A stretch of 64,000 nucleotides of DNA from Bacteroidota bacterium. GTDB lineage: Bacteria; Bacteroidota; Bacteroidia; Bacteroidales; P3. The position numbers and the translations under genes are program-made. Of the stretch, positions 31,210 to 39,041 are shown piece after piece (position 1 is the stretch's first letter; each line of letters starts with the position of its first letter). The stretch is taken from NCBI GenBank assembly GCA_023415495.1, contig JAEZKK010000023.1, positions 62,001 through 126,000 on the forward strand, written 5' to 3'. The notes beneath the pieces were generated by a model. The model saw nothing but the letters and a program-made list of their open reading frames with translations. It did not search any database and was not told the origin of the DNA.

Positions 31210-33381
31210 ATGAAGAAGATTTTAACCCTCACACTGTGTGCATTACTTGGATACACGTCCTTTTCTCAAAAGCAAATTACTTTAGAAGATATATGGGCAA
31301 AACCAACCTTTAGAGCTAAAGGGATTAATGAAATTCGCTCAATGAATAATGGAGAGAACTATTGCGTACTAACAAATGAATCTATTGAAAAATACAATTA
31401 TACATCTAAAGACAAAATCGGAGATATTCTTGAGTTTTCTCAGCTTAATTTTGGTAATGATAATGAAAAGAATATTGTAGCTGATTATAATTTCTCTCAA
31501 GACGAAAAGAAAATCCTATTATCTCTAAACCCTGAATATATTTATCGTCATTCCTATTTAGCAGATTATTATATATATAATATTGAAACAAAAGAATTAT
31601 TTCCTTTATCCAAGAATGGAAAGCAAAGATTAGCTGAATTTTCTCCAAACGCAGAGATGGTTGCCTTTGTTAGGGACAATAATATCTTTGTAGTAGATTT
31701 AAAGACAAAAGTAGAAAAGCAAATTACAAAGGATGGTAAATTCAACGAAATAATTAACGGAACTACTGATTGGGTTTATGAAGAAGAATTTGGAATAACC
31801 AAAGGATTTTTTTGGAATGCTTCAAGCAGCGAAATAGCATATTATCGTTTTGATGAGTCCAGAGTAAAGGAATTTTCTTTTACTATTTGGGGAGAATTAT
31901 ATACACAAGAATATAAGTATAAATATCCAAAAGCAGGGGAAGATAATTCGATTGTAGATGTATATGTTTATGATTTAAACAAGGATACACATAAAATGAT
32001 TGACCTTGGCTCGGACAAGGATTATTATTTACCAAGAATGCAATGGACTAATAAAGAAAACGAACTTGTAATCCATAAACTTAATAGATTACAAAATCAT
32101 TATGAGGTATATTTAGTAAATACAGATAATTTTGAAAAGAAGACTATATATACTGAAACAAACAAATGCTATATTGACGAGCCAAGCGATTTCTTTTTCC
32201 TTAAAGATAATGAGAATTTTATTTTAAAGTCTGAAAAGTCGGGCTATTGGAATATTTATATGGTTAGCCTAAAGGATGGAAAGATTAAGCCAATTACTAA
32301 TAATAATTACGATATTGAGTCCATTTCTTTTATTGATGAAAAAGAAAAGAAGATATACTACACTGCAGCAAAATCCTCTCCAATCAATAGAGAACTATTA
32401 GTTATTGGATTCAACGGTAAGGGGGAAAAACAATTATCAAAACAAGAGGGAACTTATAGTGCTGATTTTTCAAAAACAGGCAAATACTATATCTCTAATT
32501 ATTCTGATGCAAATACTCCTTCGATTTATACAGTTAATAATCAAAAAGGAGAAGAAATTATTGTACTTGAAGATAATATCCAACTTAGAGATAGGATTAA
32601 AGAATATGGAGATGAGAAGAAAGAGTTTTCAAGCTTTAAAACTTCAGAGGGAATAGATATTAATTATTGGATAATCAAGCCAAGCAATATGGAAAAGGGG
32701 AAGAAATACCCTGTACTATTCTTTGTCTATTCAGGGCCTTCGTCTCAAGAAGTATTAAATTCGCAAAGAAGAAATATAGATACATATTGGTATAAGATGC
32801 TTGCCCAAAAGGGTTATATTACAATTTGCGTTGACCCAAGAGGAACCGGAATGAGAGGCGAGGCATTTAGAAAAGCTACTTATTTACAATTAGGAAAATA
32901 CGAATCAGACGATATTATCGAGGCTGCAAAATATTTTGGCTCCTTAGATTATATTGATAAGAACAGAATAGGAATATTTGGATGGAGCTATGGTGGATAT
33001 ATGTCCAGCATTTGTATTACTAAGGGTGCTGAAGTGTTTTCTTCTGCTATTGCTGTTGCTCCTGTTACCAATTGGAGGTATTACGATAATATATACACAG
33101 AAAGATTTATGCGTACTCCTCAAGAGAATGGAACAAATTACGATATTAATTCCCCTATCAACTTCGTTGACAAACTTAAGGGCAATTACTTATTAATTCA
33201 TGGAACGGCAGATGATAATGTGCATTTCCAAAATGCTATTGATATGAGTACAGCTCTTATCAATGCAAACAAACAATTCGAACAATTCTCTTATCCAAAT
33301 AAAAACCATGGTATTTATGGAGGCAATACACGACTTCACTTATATACTTTAATGACTGATTTTATTCTTAGAAAACTATAA
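31210..33381 (+). CDS. S9B dipeptidyl peptidase IV
   Basis: 723 residues with a signal peptide (LTLTLCALLGYTSFS). The beta-propeller contains DWVYEEEFGITKGFFW (Glu191-193), the Tyr-Glu-Glu region that binds the substrate N-terminus in true DPP4. The catalytic Ser593 is in GWSYGGYMS, the Asp in GTADDNVHF and the His in NKNHGIYG. It should release Xaa-Pro and Xaa-Ala dipeptides from peptides in the periplasm or at the surface. With the paralogue at 8439-10577 it would give complementary di- and tripeptide release. It lies in the operon with tilS, an M28 peptidase and an antiporter. Confidence 0.94.
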   Translation: MKKILTLTLCALLGYTSFSQKQITLEDIWAKPTFRAKGINEIRSMNNGENYCVLTNESIEKYNYTSKDKIGDILEFSQLNFGNDNEKNIVADYNFSQDEKKILLSLNPEYIYRHSYLADYYIYNIETKELFPLSKNGKQRLAEFSPNAEMVAFVRDNNIFVVDLKTKVEKQITKDGKFNEIINGTTDWVYEEEFGITKGFFWNASSSEIAYYRFDESRVKEFSFTIWGELYTQEYKYKYPKAGEDNSIVDVYVYDLNKDTHKMIDLGSDKDYYLPRMQWTNKENELVIHKLNRLQNHYEVYLVNTDNFEKKTIYTETNKCYIDEPSDFFFLKDNENFILKSEKSGYWNIYMVSLKDGKIKPITNNNYDIESISFIDEKEKKIYYTAAKSSPINRELLVIGFNGKGEKQLSKQEGTYSADFSKTGKYYISNYSDANTPSIYTVNNQKGEEIIVLEDNIQLRDRIKEYGDEKKEFSSFKTSEGIDINYWIIKPSNMEKGKKYPVLFFVYSGPSSQEVLNSQRRNIDTYWYKMLAQKGYITICVDPRGTGMRGEAFRKATYLQLGKYESDDIIEAAKYFGSLDYIDKNRIGIFGWSYGGYMSSICITKGAEVFSSAIAVAPVTNWRYYDNIYTERFMRTPQENGTNYDINSPINFVDKLKGNYLLIHGTADDNVHFQNAIDMSTALINANKQFEQFSYPNKNHGIYGGNTRLHLYTLMTDFILRKL

Positions 33382-33386
33382 ACCCA

Positions 33387-34715
33387 ATGCTTGAGAATTT
33401 TAAAAAATACAAAGAGGAAAACTTATTATTTTCTGATGATGAAACAATTCTATTAGCCATAAGTGGAGGAATTGATTCAATGGTTCTTTGTGATTTATTT
33501 CTCAAAAGCAGTTATAAATTTGCAATAGCTCATTGTAATTTCCAATTAAGAGGAGAAGAATCCTTTAGGGATGAAAATTTTGTTACAAACTACTGCAATA
33601 AGAATAATATCACCCTTCATAAAATAAGGTTTGACACTTATAAGCACATGGATATTGAAGGGATAAGCCTTCAAATGGCAGCAAGGGACTTAAGATATAG
33701 ATGGTTCGAAGATTTACTCCAAAAGAATAACTATAAATATTTAGCAACTGGTCATCATGGAGATGACTCTATTGAAACCTTCCTAATTAATATTATAAGA
33801 GGAACTGGTATTGCAGGATTGCATGGCATTCAACATAAGATAAATAATATTATTCACCCTCTTCTCTTTACAAATAGAGAAGAAATATCGGCCTATGCAA
33901 AAAAAAATAATATTGAATTCGTAGAAGATTCTACTAATAGTTCTACTAAATATACTCGAAATAAGATTCGTCATGAGTTGATTCCATTAATTAAGGAGAT
34001 ATCTCCTAATTTTCAAAGAACTATTTTAAAAGAAATTGAGAGATTTAAGGAAACAGAGCAGGTATTTAGAACTGTTATTGACCAAGCTAAGCAAGAGATT
34101 TTCGCTTTTGAAAATGACAGAATTAATATTTCTATTGAAAAGATTAAAAGCTTGAATCCTCAGAGGATTTATCTCTATGAATTCCTAAATGAATACAATT
34201 TCAATGAATCAACTATTAATTCTATTTTAGAATCTATTTATGAAAAAAGCTCAGGCAAACAATTCTTCAGCGAAACTCATAGAATAGTTAAGGATAGAGA
34301 GTATCTGATTTTGACACAAAACAATATAATTAATAACAATGAATATCATATATCTGACAATCTCACTTCAATAAAATTCCCTTTGAGTTTGGAAATGGAA
34401 TTTCTCAAGGATTTATCTTTTATAAAGATTCCAAAAACTAAGGATATAGCAATGTTAGACGCTGATAAATTAGAATTCCCTTTAATCTTAAGAAAATGGA
34501 AGAAGGGAGATTATTTCTATCCTTATGGACTAAAAGGGGAAAAGAAAATATCTGAATTTTACAAGAATTTGAAATATTCAATCGTTGATAAAGAAAATCA
34601 ATGGCTATTATGTTCTAATGATGATATTGTTTGGGTAATTGGACAAAGAATTGATGATAGATATAAGATTACAAATAAAACAAAAACTATATATAGGATT
34701 GAACTCTCGGAATAA
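33387..34715 (+). CDS. tilS: tRNA(Ile)-lysidine synthase
   Basis: 442 residues. The N-terminal PP-loop ATPase motif is LLAISGGIDSMVLC. The FQLRGEESFRDENFV and LATGHHGDDSIETFLINIIRG blocks belong to the same domain. The C-terminal TilS domain carries LRKWKKGDYFYPYGLKGEKKIS and GQRIDDRYKI. It converts C34 of tRNA-Ile(CAU) to lysidine so that AUA is read as Ile. A tRNA with a CAU anticodon and Ile2-like acceptor pairs is at 37544-37617, less than 3 kb downstream. It starts 5 bp after the DPP4 gene; the next gene overlaps its 3' end. Confidence 0.96.
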   Translation: MLENFKKYKEENLLFSDDETILLAISGGIDSMVLCDLFLKSSYKFAIAHCNFQLRGEESFRDENFVTNYCNKNNITLHKIRFDTYKHMDIEGISLQMAARDLRYRWFEDLLQKNNYKYLATGHHGDDSIETFLINIIRGTGIAGLHGIQHKINNIIHPLLFTNREEISAYAKKNNIEFVEDSTNSSTKYTRNKIRHELIPLIKEISPNFQRTILKEIERFKETEQVFRTVIDQAKQEIFAFENDRINISIEKIKSLNPQRIYLYEFLNEYNFNESTINSILESIYEKSSGKQFFSETHRIVKDREYLILTQNNIINNNEYHISDNLTSIKFPLSLEMEFLKDLSFIKIPKTKDIAMLDADKLEFPLILRKWKKGDYFYPYGLKGEKKISEFYKNLKYSIVDKENQWLLCSNDDIVWVIGQRIDDRYKITNKTKTIYRIELSE

Positions 34716-35931
34716 GACATCTATAGTTATCATCCTTTTGCTTAGTCTCATTAATATAAAAGGGATTTCGCAAACCAATAGTGATTTGCTCCAATATAAA
34801 GAATTTGTAAATAAAGATTCTATAGCCAATAATATTTCTTATTTAGAGAGTTTTGGTTCCAGATATGCTTTTAACCCTAATAATAGAACCATTGCACTAT
34901 GGTTAAGGGATAAACTCCAAAGCTATGGTTTTGATTCAAGGCTTGACTCCTTCTATATCGATAATTTTGTATTCCCTTATAATTCCGATATTGTCAATAA
35001 TTCATGGCAATATAATATTATTGCAGACAAACTTGGAATTTACTCTGAAGATACTGCTATAATATTAGGAGCTCATTACGATTCTTATGGTAATAGGGAC
35101 ACAAACTATTTCTTATCCTCTCCAGGGGCAGATGATAATGCGAGCGGAGTTGCTGCAATCTTGGAAATAGCCAGATTATATCAAGAATTAAATCTAAAAC
35201 CTATAAAAACTCTAAGAATTGAACTATATGCTTTAGAAGAGGCTGGATTAAGGGGGAGTTATCATGCAGTAACCCAAGCTTTATTAGGTCAAATGCATAT
35301 AGGTACTATGATTAACCTTGATATGATTGGGTATAATGATAGCCTTAACTTAAATACATTTAGCATTATTGAATATAGCAACTCAACAGAAATAGCTGAT
35401 TTAGCTATGAGTGTTGTTAGTAATTATACCGATTTAACTCCTTATCGCACCTTTGAAAAGAATCAGAATTCTGATTCCTATTCTTATAATTCATGGGGAG
35501 GAAAGGCAGTTTTTCTTCACGAAGGGGGAGAATATCCTTTTTATCATACTTCTGAGGATAATCTAAACAAACTTGACTTAGATTATCTTAGAAAAACTAC
35601 TCAAATAGCTTTTGCACTAATTTATCATTGTGTAAATACCAATGACTATTATCCAATAGGGATTAAAGATATTGACAAAAAGAAAATTGAATTTAGACTT
35701 AAGAATAATCCTATAAAAGAAAGTATTGATTTCTATTATAATGGCAAGGTCAATAGGTCTGATTATGTAATAATAAGAGATAGTTTTTCAAGAATAGTAT
35801 TAAAAGATAAGTTAGAGAAATACTCTTTTGGAGGAGGTAATTATTCGATTAATTTTCCAAACCTTGGGGATGGGTTATTTGTTATAAGTATTGGAGAGTT
35901 GAATAAGAAATTTATTTATTTAAAAAAGTAA
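34654..35931 (+). CDS. M28-family zinc aminopeptidase with a degenerate T9SS-like C-terminus
   Basis: The only ATG before the signal-peptide-like helix is at 34654, overlapping tilS by 62 bp; a TTG at 34699 would give a shorter n-region and a 17-bp overlap. A hydrophobic segment (IVIILLLSLINIKGIS) is followed by the M28 domain. Zinc ligands are in GAHYDSYG, SSPGADDNASGVAA and ALEEAGLRGS, with LDMIGYND and FPFYHTSEDNL-like blocks further on (here YPFYHTSEDNL). The last 85 residues resemble a T9SS type A domain (NNPIKESIDFYYNG ... DGLFVISIG) without the usual YPNP, and end in LKK. Probably a secreted aminopeptidase that continues the work of the neighbouring DPP4. Confidence 0.88.
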   Translation: MIDIRLQIKQKLYIGLNSRNKTSIVIILLLSLINIKGISQTNSDLLQYKEFVNKDSIANNISYLESFGSRYAFNPNNRTIALWLRDKLQSYGFDSRLDSFYIDNFVFPYNSDIVNNSWQYNIIADKLGIYSEDTAIILGAHYDSYGNRDTNYFLSSPGADDNASGVAAILEIARLYQELNLKPIKTLRIELYALEEAGLRGSYHAVTQALLGQMHIGTMINLDMIGYNDSLNLNTFSIIEYSNSTEIADLAMSVVSNYTDLTPYRTFEKNQNSDSYSYNSWGGKAVFLHEGGEYPFYHTSEDNLNKLDLDYLRKTTQIAFALIYHCVNTNDYYPIGIKDIDKKKIEFRLKNNPIKESIDFYYNGKVNRSDYVIIRDSFSRIVLKDKLEKYSFGGGNYSINFPNLGDGLFVISIGELNKKFIYLKK

Positions 35932-35947
35932 TTTAATGTATTAAGAT

Positions 35948-37447
35948 ATGGAAGGTGTTAATTCAGAATTTTTTCTGCTTGGTTTTTCTGTAATTTTACT
36001 AATTAGTATATTTGCAAGTAAGGCAAGCTTTCGTATAGGCATCCCTACCCTTTTGCTATTCTTGGTTGTGGGTATGCTCTTTGGAACAAGCGGCTTGGGT
36101 ATTGAATTCAATAATGCCGGAACTGTTCAGTTTGTTGGAATGATAGCCCTAACTATTATACTTTTTTCTGGAGGAATGGATACAAATTATAGAGAAATCC
36201 AGCCAGTATTAAAGCAGGGTATTGTCTTAGCTACTCTCGGCGTTCTCTTAACCGCTTTTATTACCGGAGCTTTTATTTACTATATTTCTAATTTCATATT
36301 CCATAAAGAAGTACTGAGCTTTACCGAGAGTCTACTTTTAGCATCCGTGATGTCCTCTACCGATTCTGCTTCTGTTTTCTCAATTCTTAGGTGCAAAGAT
36401 ATTAAACTAAAGGAAAATCTTAAATCAACCCTCGAATTGGAAAGTGGAAGTAACGACCCTATGGCATATATGCTTACAATAATACTAATAGGTCTAATCC
36501 AAATTGGTGAATTTAGCATTTCAAGTATTCTTATCGAATTCTTCGCACAAATGATAATTGGAGGTTTAATAGGATATGTGTTTGGACGTTTAAGTGTTGT
36601 TTTAATTAATAAAATAAATATCCCAAATAAGTCATTATATCCAATACTTTTAATTGCTTCAGCGTTTTTAACTTTCTCAGCCTCTACTCTTTTAAAGGGA
36701 AATGGTTATCTTGCGGTTTATATTGCAGGTTTGGTTATTGGTAATTATAAACTTATTCACAAGAAAAGTATGATAACTTTTTTCGATGGGTTTACGTGGC
36801 TTTTTCAAATCATTATGTTTATAATGTTAGGACTATTAGTTAATCCAAAAGAACTATTAGATGTAATACTTATTGGATTGGCTATTAGTATATTTGTTGT
36901 AATATTTGCACGACCAATTAGTGTTTTCCTTTCTTTAATCCCTTTTAAACAACCTGGTTTTAAAGGGAAGTTATTTATTTCCTGGGTAGGTCTTAGAGGT
37001 GCAGTTCCTATTATCTTTGCAACCTATCCTCTTGTACAAGGTCTTGAACATGCTAACCTTTTCTTCAATATAGTGTTTTTTATAACCCTTGTATCTTTAT
37101 TAGTTCAAGGGACAACCATTACTCCTATTGCTAATTGGCTTAAACTTATTGACCATACCAAGGTTGATGCACCTATAGATGTAACCCTACCCGAGGAAGC
37201 AAAGAGTGCTATTAGCGAAATTATTGTTACTAAGGATTTACTAACAAGAGGAAATAAATTAATCAATCTATCATTGCCGGAGAATACACTTGTGATTATG
37301 ATAAAGCGAGATACTCATTATTTTGTTCCAACAGGTGGCTCAATTATCAAGGAAAATGACAAATTAATGATAATTTCTGACAATGAAAAAGCATTAATTG
37401 AAACCTATAAGAGTTTAGGGATTAATGATTTTATGCTTAGGAGCTAA
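35948..37447 (+). CDS. CPA1-type K+/H+ antiporter with RCK C-domain
   Basis: 499 residues with about 12 membrane helices of the Na+/H+ exchanger fold (LLLASVMSSTDSASVFSIL, LELESGSNDPMAYMLT, WVGLRGAVPIIFATYPL). The last 90 residues form a TrkA_C/RCK-type domain (INLSLPENTLVIMIKRDTHY, GGSIIKENDKLMIISDNEKA). This combination matches the NhaP2/CvrA potassium-proton antiporters. It would export K+ in exchange for H+ at the inner membrane. Last gene of the 30.2-37.4 kb operon, 16 bp after the M28 peptidase gene. Confidence 0.92.
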   Translation: MEGVNSEFFLLGFSVILLISIFASKASFRIGIPTLLLFLVVGMLFGTSGLGIEFNNAGTVQFVGMIALTIILFSGGMDTNYREIQPVLKQGIVLATLGVLLTAFITGAFIYYISNFIFHKEVLSFTESLLLASVMSSTDSASVFSILRCKDIKLKENLKSTLELESGSNDPMAYMLTIILIGLIQIGEFSISSILIEFFAQMIIGGLIGYVFGRLSVVLINKINIPNKSLYPILLIASAFLTFSASTLLKGNGYLAVYIAGLVIGNYKLIHKKSMITFFDGFTWLFQIIMFIMLGLLVNPKELLDVILIGLAISIFVVIFARPISVFLSLIPFKQPGFKGKLFISWVGLRGAVPIIFATYPLVQGLEHANLFFNIVFFITLVSLLVQGTTITPIANWLKLIDHTKVDAPIDVTLPEEAKSAISEIIVTKDLLTRGNKLINLSLPENTLVIMIKRDTHYFVPTGGSIIKENDKLMIISDNEKALIETYKSLGINDFMLRS

Positions 37448-37464
37448 AAAAAACTAAAAATATT

Positions 37465-37495
37465 TTTGGTAGTAAGCAAAAAACGCATATCTTTG
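37465..37495 (+). promoter_or_regulatory. Promoter of the CAU tRNA gene
   Basis: TTTG (37465-37468), exactly 19 bp, TATCTTTG (37488-37495) followed by CAAA. Perfect spacing. The tRNA 5' end is about 42 bp downstream of the expected start site. Confidence 0.85.
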
Positions 37496-37543
37496 CAAAC
37501 CTAAAATCAAGACAAAGGCAGTAAATGCCATTAGATTCTTGAG

Positions 37544-37617
37544 GGTCCCATAGCTCAGCTGGTTAGAGCACCTGACTCATAATCAGGGGGTCCTTGGTTC
37601 GAGCCCAAGTGGGACCA
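37544..37617 (+). tRNA. tRNA with CAU anticodon, probably Ile2 (or elongator Met)
   Basis: A 74-nt cloverleaf: acceptor GGTCCCA/TGGGACC, D-arm GCTC...GAGC, anticodon arm CCTGA-CTCATAA-TCAGG, T-arm CTTGG-TTCGAGC-CCAAG, discriminator A. CCA is not encoded. The anticodon is CAU. Pairs C4-G69 and C5-G68 of the acceptor stem match E. coli tRNA-Ile2, whereas E. coli elongator Met has U4-A69. The full 1-72 pair excludes initiator tRNA. tilS, which modifies Ile2, is nearby. Confidence 0.9.
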
Positions 37618-37626
37618 CAATAAACG

Positions 37627-37660
37627 AAAGACTTCTTAATACTAAGGAGTCTTTTTTTTA
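37627..37660 (+). terminator. Intrinsic terminator of the CAU tRNA gene
   Basis: An 11-bp stem with one G-U pair, AAAGACTTCTT (37627-37637) and AAGGAGTCTTT (37644-37654), is followed by a T-run. The second repeat locus begins directly behind it. Confidence 0.92.
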
Positions 37661-37682
37661 TTCCCAAAAACCAAGCTTTTAA

Positions 37683-37742
37683 ATCAAGTTTAAAACTTGC
37701 ATAATCAAGCTTTAATCTACTATTATTAAATTCCAATCTAAT
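37683..37742 (+). repeat. 21-bp-phased ATCAAG units
   Basis: ATCAAGTTTAAAACTTGC at 37683 and ATCAAGCTTTAATC at 37704 are 21 bp apart. The first contains a perfect odd palindrome, CAAGTTT-A-AAACTTG (37685-37699). TTAAATCAAGTTT at 37679-37691 is the exact reverse complement of 22066-22078 in the first locus. A third 21-bp row (37725) is only AT-rich and is cut to 18 bp before the next array. Confidence 0.65.
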
Positions 37743-37821
37743 ATAATGGCATTATATCCCAAGAATAATGCCATTAAATGACCGATATAATGCCATTATA
37801 TTGCAAGTATAATGGCATTAT
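37743..37821 (+). repeat. Array of four ATAATGSCATTAT quasi-palindromes, exact 22-bp period
   Basis: Units start at 37743, 37765, 37787 and 37809, each 22 bp apart. The 13-bp word is ATAATG(G/C)CATTAT, with one final-base change in unit 2. The centre reads G, C, C, G. Spacers of 9 bp are ATCCCAAGA, ATGACCGAT and ATTGCAAGT. Architecture (13-bp word, 9-bp spacer, toggling centre, common core ATGSCAT) is the same as in the array at 21912-22034, but the palindrome arms differ. Confidence 0.96.
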
Positions 37822-37830
37822 ATTAAAATA

Positions 37831-37877
37831 GAATCAAATTTCATTAGATGGGAATTAGACTTTAGGATTTCTAATTC
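37831..37877 (+). repeat. In-register continuation: GAATCAAATTTC and AATTAGACTTTAG units
   Basis: Continuing the 22-bp ruler of the preceding array, the next rows start at 37831 (GAATCAAATTTCA) and 37853 (AATTAGACTTTAG). The first word is the unit of the array at 56923-56997, the second that of 57049-57100. GAATTAG (37852-37858) and CTAATTC (37871-37877) also form a 7-bp inverted repeat. The next gene's -7 box begins ten bases further on. Confidence 0.7.
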
Positions 37878-37886
37878 AAATTTCAC

Positions 37887-37894
37887 TATATTTG
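37887..37894 (+). promoter_or_regulatory. -7 element (TATATTTG) for the GT4 gene
   Basis: TATATTTGCATTGG fits the consensus -7 box. Leader of about 25 nt to the ATG at 37926. The usual -33 position falls inside the repeat array and has no TTTG. Confidence 0.65.
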
Positions 37895-37925
37895 CATTGG
37901 AAAACATAATAAAGAAATATCAATA

Positions 37926-39038
37926 ATGAAAAAGGCTTTGGTTTCTCTTAGCAATGATTTGCTTACTGATAATAGGGTTGATAAGACTTGCAGAACTCTT
38001 ATCAAGGCTGGCTATAAGGTAGTGCTTATTGGGAGAAAGAGAAAAAAAAGCCTAAAGATGAATGAAAGACCTTACAAGACTATTAGGATGAGGCTTTGTT
38101 CCGAAAAGGGTTTTCTTTTCTATGCAGAATTGAATATGCGTCTTTTCCTTAAGCTCCTTTTCTCAAAAACAGATTTGCTTTGGGCTAATGACTTGGATAC
38201 TCTTTGGGCAAACTTTCTTGTTAGTAAGATAAGAAACAAGGATTTAATCTTCGATTCACATGAGCATTTTACAGAGGTTCCAGAATTAAAGTATAATAAG
38301 TTTGCTAAGAGGTTTTGGAAATTTACAGAGAGGTTTATACTTAAAAGGATTGATAATATAATTACTGTTTGCTCACCTATTGCGGAGTATTTCAAGGAAA
38401 ATTATAATAAAGAGGCAATAGTTGTTAGAAACTCCCCTATTAAGGATTTTGCTATTAAGACTAAAACCAAAGAAGAGCTGAATATGCCTACGGATAAGCC
38501 TATCTTGATATGGCAGGGGGGTGGATGTAATATTGAAAGAGGCATGGAGGAATTGGTAGAGGGTATGCAATGGGTCGATGCCTATCTTTATATTATAGGG
38601 TTTGGAGATGTTTACGAGGATTTGAAGACCTTAAGCAAAAAATTCTCGCTTGAGGATAAAATTATCTTTATACCAAGACTTCCTTATCAAGAAATGATGC
38701 AATATACTTTCAATGCTGATATTGGTCTTTCTTTGGATAAGGACACAAACATGAATTACTCTATAAGTCTGCCTAATAAATTATTTGAATATATTCATGC
38801 GGGGATTCCAATCCTTATTACTCCTTTAAGCGAAATAAAACCTATTATAGAAACGTTTAATATTGGCTCTTTCTTCCTCTCTCATAATAGTAGAGATATT
38901 GCTAAAACAATTCATTCTCTTATAGACGATATTGGGAAAAGAGAATTATTTAAAGAAAACACTAAAAAGGCTAAGGAAATTCTCTGTTGGGAAGAGGAAG
39001 AAAAGAAGATATTTAATATACTAAACAGATTTGGATAA
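37926..39038 (+). CDS. Family 4 glycosyltransferase
   Basis: 370 residues of GT-B fold. The N-terminal domain (MKKALVSLSNDLLTDNRVDKTCRTLIKAGYKV) and FDSHEHFTEVPEL are typical of GT4 enzymes of Bacteroidota. The C-terminal nucleotide-sugar domain has IWQGGGCNIERGMEEL and LPNKLFEYIHAGIPIL, containing the conserved Glu of the family. It transfers a hexose from a nucleotide sugar in cell-envelope or capsule glycan assembly; the sugar is unknown. The following GT2 gene starts 3 bp after its stop. Immediately upstream lies the second phased repeat locus. Confidence 0.9.
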   Translation: MKKALVSLSNDLLTDNRVDKTCRTLIKAGYKVVLIGRKRKKSLKMNERPYKTIRMRLCSEKGFLFYAELNMRLFLKLLFSKTDLLWANDLDTLWANFLVSKIRNKDLIFDSHEHFTEVPELKYNKFAKRFWKFTERFILKRIDNIITVCSPIAEYFKENYNKEAIVVRNSPIKDFAIKTKTKEELNMPTDKPILIWQGGGCNIERGMEELVEGMQWVDAYLYIIGFGDVYEDLKTLSKKFSLEDKIIFIPRLPYQEMMQYTFNADIGLSLDKDTNMNYSISLPNKLFEYIHAGIPILITPLSEIKPIIETFNIGSFFLSHNSRDIAKTIHSLIDDIGKRELFKENTKKAKEILCWEEEEKKIFNILNRFG

Positions 39039-39041
39039 ATA

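Noticed and set aside
37544..37617. Initiator tRNA-Met
   Set aside because: Position 1-72 is a normal G-C pair and the anticodon stem lacks three G-C pairs in a row, so it is not an initiator.
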